From: Bacillota bacterium | GTDB lineage: Bacteria > Bacillota > Clostridia > Christensenellales > Aristaeellaceae | Length of the DNA stretch: 9,347 nt | Direction: 5' to 3' | NCBI GenBank assembly: GCA_023443705.1 | Contig: JAEZTD010000390.1 | Coordinates: forward strand, 1-9,347 | Shown here: positions 1-5,984 of the stretch, piece after piece | Layout of the letters: each line of letters opens with the position of its first letter | Position numbering within the stretch: the first letter of the stretch is position 1 | Program-made: the position numbers and the translations under genes | The notes under the pieces: model-generated | Databases searched by the model: none | The model's input: only the letters and a program-made list of their open reading frames with translations | What the model was told of the DNA's origin: nothing

Positions 1-96
1 CTTCAGGAGACGCTGGCGCGGCTCGACAAAAAGCTGGACGGCTATGAGGAGCGCATGATGGGCATCGAAGAAAATCTGTACCAAGCGCCGGATTGA
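1..96 (+). CDS. C-terminal end of an unidentified protein (5' end outside window)
   Basis: Reading frame 1 is open from the left edge to a TGA at 94-96 and gives 31 residues ending in NLYQAPD. The stretch is rich in Leu, Lys, Glu and Arg, with hydrophobic residues spaced like a coiled-coil helix (LQETLARLDKKL, then YEERMMGIEENL). This pattern is common at the C-terminus of MerR-type regulators, where the last helix forms the dimer, so a regulator of the sugar genes downstream is possible. That is inference from a very short fragment, and any protein ending in a helix would fit. A promoter follows 56 bases after the stop, so the next gene has its own transcription start. Confidence 0.6.
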   Translation, partial: LQETLARLDKKLDGYEERMMGIEENLYQAPD

Positions 97-151
97 AAGC
101 TGCGGCGCGGTTTGTGATCTGTTTCGGCCGGCCCAGGGCAATTTACAAGCC

Positions 152-180
152 TTGACGCTGTGATATATTGCCAATATAAT
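152..180 (+). promoter_or_regulatory. Sigma-A-type promoter for the sugar isomerase gene
   Basis: A TTGACG -35 box (152-157) and a perfect TATAAT -10 box (175-180) are separated by 17 bases, the ideal spacing. The predicted transcription start is near 186-188, which leaves a leader of about 100 nt before the ATG at 291. Confidence 0.75.
164..178. promoter_or_regulatory. Operator-like palindrome over the -10 box
   Basis: TATATTG (164-170) and CAATATA (172-178) form a perfect 15-bp palindrome with a one-base centre. It covers the end of the spacer and most of the TATAAT box, the usual place for a repressor to block RNA polymerase. The regulator is not identified. Part of the symmetry comes from the AT-rich -10 itself, so chance is a real alternative. 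Confidence 0.45.
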
Positions 181-199
181 AACGATCGACGGTGGTTGC

Positions 200-231
200 G
201 CCGCCCTTTGGATGTCTGCGGGCGGCCTTTT
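200..231 (+). terminator. Leader hairpin with short T run, possible attenuator
   Basis: GCCGCCC (200-206) pairs perfectly with GGGCGGC (220-226) around a 13-nt loop and is followed by CTTTTC. It lies in the transcribed leader between the promoter and the isomerase start, so it could act as an attenuator. The T run is short, so termination would be weak. A second, wobble-containing stem (GGGTGG with CCATCC, about 250-268) lies just before the ribosome site. Confidence 0.35.
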
Positions 232-290
232 CGCCTGCTCGATCGGCATGGGTGGCGGTTCCATCCCGCATCAGGAAAGGAAGGGTTTTC

Positions 291-1184
291 ATGCTTCCCA
301 AAAGCGAAATGTCCCAGATCAGGATCGGTACCTGCATTCCCGGCGGCGTCGCGCCGAACTGGGCGCCCGCGATGCTGGGCGCCGGGTTTGAAACCCTGTC
401 CATCAATTTCCACATGGAATACGGCGAAGTTGACATCCTTGAGCAGGGCCCCAGGATGAAAGCGCTGGCCGAGGAAAAGGGCGCGGAGATCACCACGCTG
501 GGCTACTACTGCAATGCGCTGGAGAACGAATCCCATCGGCTGAACCTGGAGAAGGCCATCGACAGCGCCCATCTCTACGGCGCAAAGATCGTTTCCACCT
601 TTGCGGGCGCGTTTGAAGGAAGACCGGTGGACGAGGCGCTGCCCAGATTCGGCGAGGTGTTCCGAGAACTCGCGTTGCGCGCCGAGGACAGAGGATTGAA
701 GCTCGCCATCGAAAACTGCCCGATGGGCGGCAGCTGGGACCGGGCCACCTGCAACATCGGCTTCAACCCCCGCGCCTGGGAGCGAATGTTCGACGAGGTG
801 AAGAGCCCGGCGCTGGGCCTGGAGTGGGAACCCGCCCACCAGATGATCCAGCTGATCGACCCGATTGCGCAGCTTCGCAAATGGGTGAAGAAAGTCTATC
901 ACCTGCACGGCAAGGATGCCTCCGTCGACCGCCGCGCGGTCGAGGATTACGGCGTCCTGCGCGATACCGACTGGTATGCGCCGGAGCGCACCCCCGGCTT
1001 TGGCGACTGCAACTGGCGGGACATCTTTTACATCCTGCACACCGGCGGCTACACCGGCGACATCTGCGTGGAGGGCTATCACGACCCCATCTACAAGGGC
1101 GATTGGGAGATGACCGCCCAGAAACACGCCCTCGGGTACCTCAAGTGGTGTCGCGGCGGCGATTTTTCGAAGAACCCCTGGTGA
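291..1184 (+). CDS. Sugar phosphate isomerase/epimerase, xylose-isomerase-like TIM barrel
   Basis: A 297-residue cytoplasmic protein of the AP-endonuclease-2/xylose-isomerase-like fold, whose members use a divalent metal to isomerise or epimerise sugars or sugar derivatives; the substrate cannot be read from the sequence. Typical blocks appear in order: RIGTCIPGG (strand 1), KLAIENCP with E141, GLEWEPAHQ with E180 and H183, VYHLHGKDA with H206, and CVEGYHDP with E261. These match the usual metal and substrate ligands. The ATG at 291 is chosen because the purine-rich AGGAAAGGAAGGG (273-285) ends 5 bases before it; the frame stays open upstream to 192, but without a good ribosome site. Length is normal for the family. 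The adjacent broken alpha-mannosidase suggests a shared role in breakdown of mannose-containing glycans, which is inference. The codon aligned with the family's usual Asp in 'DPSH' encodes Glu here. Confidence 0.85.
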   Translation: MLPKSEMSQIRIGTCIPGGVAPNWAPAMLGAGFETLSINFHMEYGEVDILEQGPRMKALAEEKGAEITTLGYYCNALENESHRLNLEKAIDSAHLYGAKIVSTFAGAFEGRPVDEALPRFGEVFRELALRAEDRGLKLAIENCPMGGSWDRATCNIGFNPRAWERMFDEVKSPALGLEWEPAHQMIQLIDPIAQLRKWVKKVYHLHGKDASVDRRAVEDYGVLRDTDWYAPERTPGFGDCNWRDIFYILHTGGYTGDICVEGYHDPIYKGDWEMTAQKHALGYLKWCRGGDFSKNPW

Positions 1185-1201
1185 TCTTTCGCCATGCGAC
1201 T

Positions 1202-1221
1202 CGCCCGGGTTTTTCCGGGCG
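1202..1221 (+). other. Hairpin downstream of the isomerase gene
   Basis: CGCCCGG (1202-1208) and CCGGGCG (1215-1221) pair perfectly around the loop GTTTTT. An outer stem is possible between ATCTTT (1184-1189, overlapping the stop codon) and AAAGAT (1229-1234). No T tract follows, so it is a poor intrinsic terminator. It may instead protect the 3' end of the isomerase message or separate it from the mannosidase gene 76 bases downstream. Confidence 0.4.
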
Positions 1222-1236
1222 CGGATCAAAAGATGC

Positions 1237-1262
1237 GGAGGGCATTCCGGATTAAGTACATG
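1237..1262 (+). promoter_or_regulatory. Ribosome site and probable lost start codon of the mannosidase gene
   Basis: GGAGGG (1237-1242) is a good ribosome site, but the first in-frame ATG is at 1260, 17 bases away and too far for efficient initiation. At the correct distance (8 bases) lies ATT (1251-1253), followed by AAG TAC ATG. An ATG-to-ATT change of the original start would explain this. ATT is only rarely used as a start codon. Confidence 0.45.
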
Positions 1263-4200
1263 CACAGCGAGTGGAAGGGAAGGCTCGCGCACTGGAAGGA
1301 AACGCTCAAACAGGACTTTTATGTTCCGTTGGGCGACATCCCGATGTAGGGCTTTGCAACCATGGACCAACTGACGCCCGAGGAAGCATCAAAGGGCGAT
1401 TTCAAGCCCATCCTCGCCGGCATCCGATGGGGGCACACCTACGAGTACCTGTGGCTGAAGGGCACGGTCACGCTGCCTGAGGAAGCGCAGGGCCGCCGTG
1501 TCGCGATGAACCTGAAGACGGGCGGCGAGGCCATGTTGTTTGTGGACGGCCAGGCCTTCGGCACCTGCCGGGCGGACTGGGTTAAGGAGCCCCATCACTT
1601 CGTCGTGGACAACGTGTTGACCGCCGCCGGGGAGGCGGACAGGCGGTAGGAACTCCTCGTGGAGGCTTACGCGGGCCATTTCTACCCGGAGAGCCCGATG
1701 GGCGGCTGCGCGACCGGCCCGGTGATGCCCGGCGCTTACCGGGACCCCAAGGCGGAGGGGGAGAGGGCGCTCTTTGAAGGCTGCACCTTCGGCATCTGGA
1801 ACGAGGACGCCTACCAGCTTTACCTGGACGTGGACACGCTTCATCAGATTCTGGAACAGATCGACCCCGAGAGCCTCCGCGCCGACAGGATCGCCTCCGC
1901 GCTGGAAGGGTTCACGCTGGCGGTGGACTTCGAGCAGCCGCTGGAGGGCCGCATCGCGGACTACCAACGGGCACGGGCGCTCCTTCGCCCCGCGATGGAG
2001 GCGCACAATGGCTCTTCCGCGCCGGTCATGTACGCGGTGGGCAACGCCCATCTCGACCTCGCCTGGCTGTGGCCGATGGCTGAGACCTACCTGAAGACCG
2101 CGCGGACCTTTGCCGCGCAGCTCAGGCATCTCGAGGAATACCCCGAATACCGCTTCATCCAGAGCCAACCCGCCGCCTACGAGATGTGCCGCGAACACTA
2201 CCCGGAACTGTTCGCGCGCATCCTCGAGGCCAAAAAAGGCGGGCGGTGGATCGCCGAGGGGGCCATGTGGGTCGAGCCTGACACCAACATGACGGGCGGT
2301 GAATCGCTGGTGCGCCAGCTGATCCACGGCAAGCGCTATTATAAGGAAACGCTGGGTGTGGACAGCGTCGTGCTGTGGCTGCCGGACACCTTTGGCTATT
2401 CCGCCGCGCTGCCGCAGATTCTCGCCGGGTGCGGGGTCAAGTACCTGGTGACGCAGAAGATCTTCTGGTCCTACAATGAGGGAGACACCTTCCCGTACCA
2501 TTATTTCACCTGGCAGGGGGCGGACGGCTCCCGTATCGACACGTTCCTCCCCACCAGCTACACCTACCGCACCGATCCAAATGAGCTTTGTGAGGCATGG
2601 CAGAAGCGCGTTGAAAAGCGCGGGCTGGACTCGTTCCTTTTGCCCTTCGGCTACGGCGATGGCGGCGGCGGCCCGTGCCGCGACCACATTGAATACGCGC
2701 GGCGCGCCGGGGACATCGAGGGCGTGCCCAAGGTTCGAATGGAGTCGCCCACACGTTTTTTTGAGCGGATGGAAGCGGAAGGCGACCCGCGTCACACCTA
2801 TGTGGGCGAATTGTACTTCTCCGCCCATCGGGGCGTGTACACCTCCCAGGCGGCCATCAAAAAGGGAAACCGCGCGGGTGAAATCATGCTGCGCGAAGCC
2901 GAGCTGTGGGGCGCAATCGCGGCGCACGGCGGCTGGGAATACCCGCTTCAGAGAATGGACGCCGCCTGGAAGCGGCTGCTGCTCAACCAGTTCTACGACA
3001 TCCTGCCCGGCTCTTCCATCGCGAGGGTCTATGAGGAAGCGCGAAAGGACCACCGCTGGATCATCGAAGAGGCCGAGGATGTGGCCGACAGCGCGCGCGG
3101 GGTTCTTATGAAGGAGGGCGGCGTGACGGTCTTCAACTCGCTGTCCTTTGATCGCGCTGAGCTCGTGGCGCTTCCCGAAGCCTTTGTCGGCGGCGCGGAA
3201 ACCGCGGACGGCGCGCTGGCGCTCATCAATGCGCCCGCCTGCGGCGCGGTTTCGCTTGCGCTTTGAACGGGAAGGCTTCCCGCCCCGCGGCTCGTGCCCG
3301 CCTGACGCAGTCCGGCGCGGTGCTGGAGAACGGTCTCGTCCGCGCCGAGTTCAATGATCGTGCGGAGCTCATTTCCTACGTGGACAAGTCCACCGGACGG
3401 GAGTTCGCGGCGGGGCCGATGAACCGGCTGCTGATGTTCAAGGACGTGCCGCGCCTCTTCGATGCCTGGGACATCGACTCCAACTACATCCTGGAGCCAG
3501 TGGCGCTGGACGAGCCGGTGTCGTTGACCGTCTTGGAAGGGGAGGGCCTTCGGGCGGTGCTCAGGATGGAACGGCGGATTGAGAACTCCGGCTTCTCCCA
3601 GCAGATCGTACTCGCGGCAAACAGCCGCCGGGTGGACTTCAGGACGGCGGTTCAATGGGATGCGCTGCATCGTCTGCTCAAGGTGTCCTTCCCGATGAAC
3701 GTCGCCGCCACCGAAGCCATCAACGAAATTCAGTTCGGCTACATGACCCGGCCGACCCACCGTTCCCGCGCCTACGATTCAGACCGGTTCGAGGTCTGCC
3801 AGCAGCGCTATTCTGCGCTTGCCGGTCAGACCCACGGCGAGGCGATCATCAATGACTGCAAGTACGGCATCAGCCAACTGGGGAGCGACCTGCAGCTGAC
3901 GCTTCTGCGCGCCGCGTAAAGCCCCGAAATGCGCGCCGACAACGGCCATCACACCTTCACCTACGCCTTCGTCGGCTGGGAGGGCTCCTTCGCGGAGTCT
4001 CCGGTGGTTCGAGAGGCGTATGCGCTCAATGTGCCGCTCGCCGTCTCGACGGGAAGCCTTAAAACCTTCAGCGCCTTCCGGGTGGATGCGGCGAACGTAT
4101 TCATTGATGCCGTCAAACCCGCTGAGGACGGCAGCGGCGACGTGATCCTGCGCCTGTACGAAGCCAAGAAGGGGGACACCTTCTGCCGCCTTCAGGTGAA

Positions 4201-4333
4201 CCTGCCGTTTGCGTTCGCCTGGGCGTGCGACATGCTGGAAATCAAAAAGGAACCGCTTTCGATCGAGGAGGGCGCGATTGCGCTGCATCTGCGCCCGTTT
4301 GAGGTAAAAACGCTGCGGCTTTGCAGGGCTTGA
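1251..4333 (+). pseudogene. Alpha-mannosidase (GH38), decayed by stops and a frameshift
   Basis: Joined across its lesions, this locus encodes about 1024 residues from the ATG at 1260, the normal length for the Firmicutes GH38 family, which hydrolyses terminal alpha-mannosides. Recognisable blocks in order are an N-terminal region (HSEWKGRLAHW, YEYLWLKGTVTLP), the catalytic domain with zinc motif AHLDLAWLW (H264, D266), the nucleophile loop WLPDTFGYS (D376), GYGDGGGG, the middle-domain motif GELYFSAHRGVYTSQ, then LLNQFYDILPGSS and the C-terminal beta domain. Lesions are TAG at 1347-1349, TAG at 1647-1649, a one-base frameshift at 3258-3266 (frame 0 hits TGA at 3264; the homology resumes one frame back, as if one T were lost from a T run) and TAA at 3917-3919. 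The zinc-ligand His of the QFHD motif is Tyr (codon 2994-2996). The family-like start codon at 1251 reads ATT. The longest intact piece is 1650-3266. It could not make a normal enzyme unless the lesions are assembly errors. Confidence 0.9.
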
Positions 4334-4349
4334 CGAGGAATCGGAAGGC

Positions 4350-4380
4350 ACAGACGGGCCGCGGATAAAGGGCCGTCTGT
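4350..4380 (+). other. Hairpin 16 bases after the mannosidase stop
   Basis: ACAGACGG (4350-4357) pairs with CCGTCTGT (4373-4380), with two more G-C pairs inside after one mismatch. No T tract follows directly. It sits where a 3'-end structure is expected and may work together with the larger inverted repeat 18 bases downstream. Confidence 0.45.
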
Positions 4381-4397
4381 CCGCGCTGGATTATAAA

Positions 4398-4450
4398 CAA
4401 TACTTCGGTCTGTTTTCTTGGCTTACCCAAGAAAACAGACCGAAGTATTG
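4398..4450. repeat. Perfect 24-bp inverted repeat with 5-nt loop
   Basis: Arm 4398-4421 (CAATACTTCGG through TTCTTGG) is the exact reverse complement of arm 4427-4450, with loop CTTAC. Run as RNA it makes an uninterrupted 24-bp stem. On the plus strand a TTTTT run comes only 13 bases later (4464-4468); on the minus strand TTTATAAT follows at once. It could be a bidirectional terminator closing the mannosidase locus. It could also be a mobile or repeat element, because parts of the arm recur elsewhere in this window (4629-4659, 5932-5946). Confidence 0.85.
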
Positions 4451-4724
4451 CGTTTGCGCGGTCTTTTTAACCCTCGGATGCGCAGGCATGGGCTGGAATC
4501 AGGTTTGCGTTATCATCGCCTTGCGCCTGTTGCGGTGGGGTGTTTGCTCAATGGACATCGATAGGCATCGGCGGAACGAGGCATCGCCACGGTCGTGTCA
4601 GGCGGTACCAACAACAAACCCAGGACGGAACAGACCGATTCACTTGTTAGGAAGTATTGTTCAGCATAGACAGTTACAAAATATTTCCATAAATTGCGCG
4701 AAACCCATTCGCAAATGACATAAG
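4451..4724. other. Intergenic stretch, no convincing gene
   Basis: Open frames here (for example 4488-4718 plus) have no recognisable domain, no good ribosome site and protein-unlike composition. The only structure noticed is a split echo of the upstream inverted repeat: AACAGACCGA at 4629-4638 and GAAGTATTG at 4651-4659, separated by 12 bases. Confidence 0.5.
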
Positions 4725-4726
4725 TA

Positions 4727-4735
4727 TGGTATAAT
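4727..4735 (+). promoter_or_regulatory. Extended -10 promoter
   Basis: TGG directly precedes a perfect TATAAT (4730-4735), which is the extended -10 form that can work without a good -35; no clear -35 is seen. The predicted start near 4741-4743 falls at the beginning of a stem (CTTTGCTT with AAGCAAAG), as expected for a structured RNA that begins in its closing helix. Confidence 0.6.
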
Positions 4736-4740
4736 GGCTT

Positions 4741-5070
4741 TGCTTATCAGCTGGGAAAATCCTCCATTTCCCCGTGGGCGGCTGAACGATGTTGAGCCCG
4801 GCACGAATGGCTTTGTTTCCATCTTGACAAGCAAAGGTGTTTATTACGGTACTCAGGCAGGCCGGTTCCCCGGCGACTGCTTTTACAGCATTACAGCGTA
4901 AGATTCTTTGTGACCGTGTGATTTGCTTTTGTGCGGAGCGGTTTCTTATTGATGCATATTGCCGCAGGCATCCAAACACTGCGCACGGGATGCGCTGGTC
5001 GGCGCATGGGGGACTGAACGGAAGGGTGCGCTGTGCGGGATGGGCACATAAAGTGCCATTTTCTTCTCTT
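4741..5070 (+). ncRNA. Candidate structured noncoding RNA of unknown class
   Basis: About 330 nt lie between an extended -10 promoter and a terminator-like hairpin, with no credible protein. Stems seen by eye: CTTTGCTT (4738-4745, partly upstream of the predicted start) with AAGCAAAG (4829-4836), closing a domain that contains GGGAAA/TTTCCC (4753-4758, 4767-4772). The best is a 9-bp stem with a GA bulge, GCAGGCCGG (4857-4865) with CCGGC-GA-CTGC (4870-4880), capped by TTCC. Another is ATGCGC/GCGCAT (4990-4995, 5002-5007). The loop of the GGGAAA hairpin contains CCTCC, which could pair with ribosome sites. I tried to match it to common riboswitches, RNase P, tmRNA and 6S RNA by motif and could not. 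It could also be the long leader of the gene at 5331, or decayed sequence with chance stems. Confidence 0.4.
5040..5070 (+). terminator. Terminator-like hairpin with T-rich tail
   Basis: ATGGGCAC (5040-5047, one bulged G) pairs with GTGCCAT (5053-5059) around an ATAAA loop and runs directly into a T-rich tract (5059-5070, TTTTCTTCTCTT). The stem is short, and C residues interrupt the tract, so efficiency is uncertain. It would define the 3' end of the candidate RNA that starts near 4741. Confidence 0.45.
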
Positions 5071-5330
5071 GAGTTCCATGGATTGCGTAACCCGTGTGCA
5101 GCTTGCATTCTGCGGGGTTTTTCTGCGAAATGCAACCGCTTTGCCTCGGAGTGCGGCGGATGACATCTCGCCGAAAGGCTCGCAGGATGATAAGTGCGTT
5201 GAGGGTGTGAATGTAACCGGCCCCGTAACGCCTACGCATTATAATGTGCGCAAAGACAGGAAAATCCTGGAATTGAACCACCCGGAATTAACCAAATGTT
5301 TTCAAAACTTATCGGGGGGCGATCGACGAC
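5071..5330 (+). promoter_or_regulatory. Upstream region of the first secreted-protein gene with a possible -10 box
   Basis: A perfect TATAAT lies at 5240-5245 but without a convincing -35 at 17 bases and without an extended -10 TG. The region also has a 7-bp hairpin TTGCATT (5103-5109) with AATGCAA (5129-5135), and GTTTT-C-AAAAC (5298-5308) just before the ribosome site. No protein gene is credible here; the open frame from 5033 runs into the next gene in a different frame and looks like a shadow. Confidence 0.35.
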
Positions 5331-5879
5331 ATGAATACAATGGCCAGAAAGTTGATTTTTGGAGGGCTTGCTTCCGTTCTATTTTTTGTAATGTGCGGCA
5401 TCCCCTCCATGGCAGAAGCGCCATCCGTCCCCGAGGAGCCGGTCACGGCGGAAGTGCATTCTGCGCCTCAGGAAACGGTGGAAGCCCAGGAGGCGCCCTC
5501 TCCGTCCGTTTCCGAGGACGAACTCCAGATGCAGGGCGACGAATCCAACACTACTAATGAAGGAACCGGGCCGGAACTGATTGGGGAGACAGAGATCATC
5601 GAGGAAGAACCGGTTCCGCTCGCCGGTGGCCCGGCACCCAGCGTCACCATCCGTACCAGCCGCGATATCAACGACCTTCGCATCGGGGACGAGTTGGTGC
5701 TTACCGCCGAACTCAACGGTTTTCAAGATCTCGAGTGTGCGATTCGCTGGCAGGCCTTTGAAGACGGCCAGTGGAAGGACATAAAGGGTCAGGGCTCAAC
5801 CAGGATGACCATCCGCATCACGGAGGACAACGCCTCCTGGGCATACAGGGTCGCGGTGGACGCGGCGCCCGCTGTATAA
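5331..5879 (+). CDS. Secreted protein with acidic linker and C-terminal Ig-like domain
   Basis: A 182-residue exported protein of unknown function. Residues 1-30 form a signal peptide (MARKL basic start, hydrophobic GGLASVLFFV core, cleavage likely after SMAEA). There is one Cys at residue 22, but no true lipobox. Residues 31-102 are a Pro/Glu/Ser-rich acidic linker typical of extracellular or wall-spanning proteins. Residues 103-178 form a beta-sandwich-like domain with the pattern IGDELVLTAEL, then IRWQ, then WKDI, then MTIRIT and WAYRVAV. The same domain ends the next protein, so the two are paralogous modules. The ATG at 5331 is chosen because a GGGGGG ribosome site (5314-5319) lies 11 bases upstream; the ATG at 5340 would also give a full signal peptide. 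It is probably transcribed together with, or just ahead of, the next gene, 105 bases downstream. Confidence 0.8.
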   Translation: MNTMARKLIFGGLASVLFFVMCGIPSMAEAPSVPEEPVTAEVHSAPQETVEAQEAPSPSVSEDELQMQGDESNTTNEGTGPELIGETEIIEEEPVPLAGGPAPSVTIRTSRDINDLRIGDELVLTAELNGFQDLECAIRWQAFEDGQWKDIKGQGSTRMTIRITEDNASWAYRVAVDAAPAV

Positions 5880-5884
5880 CACCC

Positions 5885-5957
5885 GTATCAAACCGGAACG
5901 AAAGTTCCGGAATTTGGCTTCTACGGACGACAAAACAGACCGAAGTTCAATTGATAC
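5885..5957 (+). promoter_or_regulatory. Structured leader before the SH3b gene, three-way-junction fold
   Basis: GTATCAA (5885-5891) pairs with TTGATAC (5951-5957) and encloses two further stems. One is CCGGAAC-GAAA-GTTCCGG (5893-5910), a perfect 7-bp stem with a stable GNRA-type tetraloop. The other is CTTC..GG with CCGAAG (about 5918-5946, 3-nt bulge). The closing stem ends 13 bases before the AGGAGG ribosome site. The GAAA hairpin alone, followed by AATTTGGCTT, could be a weak terminator of the preceding gene. A regulatory or RNA-processing role is inference. Confidence 0.4.
5932..5946 (+). repeat. 15-base copy of the inverted-repeat arm
   Basis: AAAACAGACCGAAGT here is identical to 4432-4446 in the right arm of the 24-bp inverted repeat about 1.5 kb upstream. 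Both copies lie between genes. A shorter 10-base match (CAGACCGAAG) also occurs inside the SH3b coding region, so part of the match may be chance. Confidence 0.5.
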
Positions 5958-5970
5958 CACCTGGAAGACG

Positions 5971-5976
5971 AGGAGG
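5971..5976 (+). promoter_or_regulatory. Consensus ribosome binding site of the SH3b gene
   Basis: A perfect AGGAGG with 8 bases to the ATG at 5985 fixes the start of the gene and predicts strong translation. Confidence 0.85.
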
Positions 5977-5984
5977 TTTATCCC

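Noticed and set aside
1347..1649. TAG recoding or readthrough (alternative genetic code) to explain the two in-frame TAG codons
   Set aside because: A TAA stop and a frameshift also break the gene, a catalytic ligand is mutated, and nothing else in the window suggests phage-like recoding. Pseudogene or sequence error is simpler.
1389..3053. Long minus-strand open frames opposite the mannosidase and opposite the repeat protein (for example 7286-8299)
   Set aside because: They mirror strongly supported plus-strand genes in GC-rich DNA, show low-complexity composition and have no recognisable domains or ribosome sites.
3255..3270. Programmed ribosomal frameshift in the mannosidase
   Set aside because: No classical slippery heptamer is seen, GH38 enzymes are not known to need one, and the gene has other lesions. 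Loss of one T in a T run explains it.
4488..4718. Short open frame of 76 codons after the inverted repeat
   Set aside because: No ribosome site, no domain, and protein-unlike composition; it lies in a gap with other noncoding signals.
4820..4852. TTGACA at 4824-4829 as a promoter
   Set aside because: The only -10-like hexamer (TATTAC, 4842-4847) is 12 bases away, too close for sigma-A; the match is probably chance.
4855..4880. Cobalamin or other known riboswitch
   Set aside because: A GCGACTG-like string resembles a fragment of a B12 element, but the rest of the conserved core is missing.
4674..5135. Minus-strand frame of 153 codons across the candidate RNA
   Set aside because: Composition is not protein-like, no start signal is seen, and the same bases form strong stems better explained as RNA structure.
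5331..5420. Lipoprotein signal in the first secreted protein
   Set aside because: The Cys at residue 22 is preceded by FVM, not by a lipobox with small residues, and a normal cleavage site follows.
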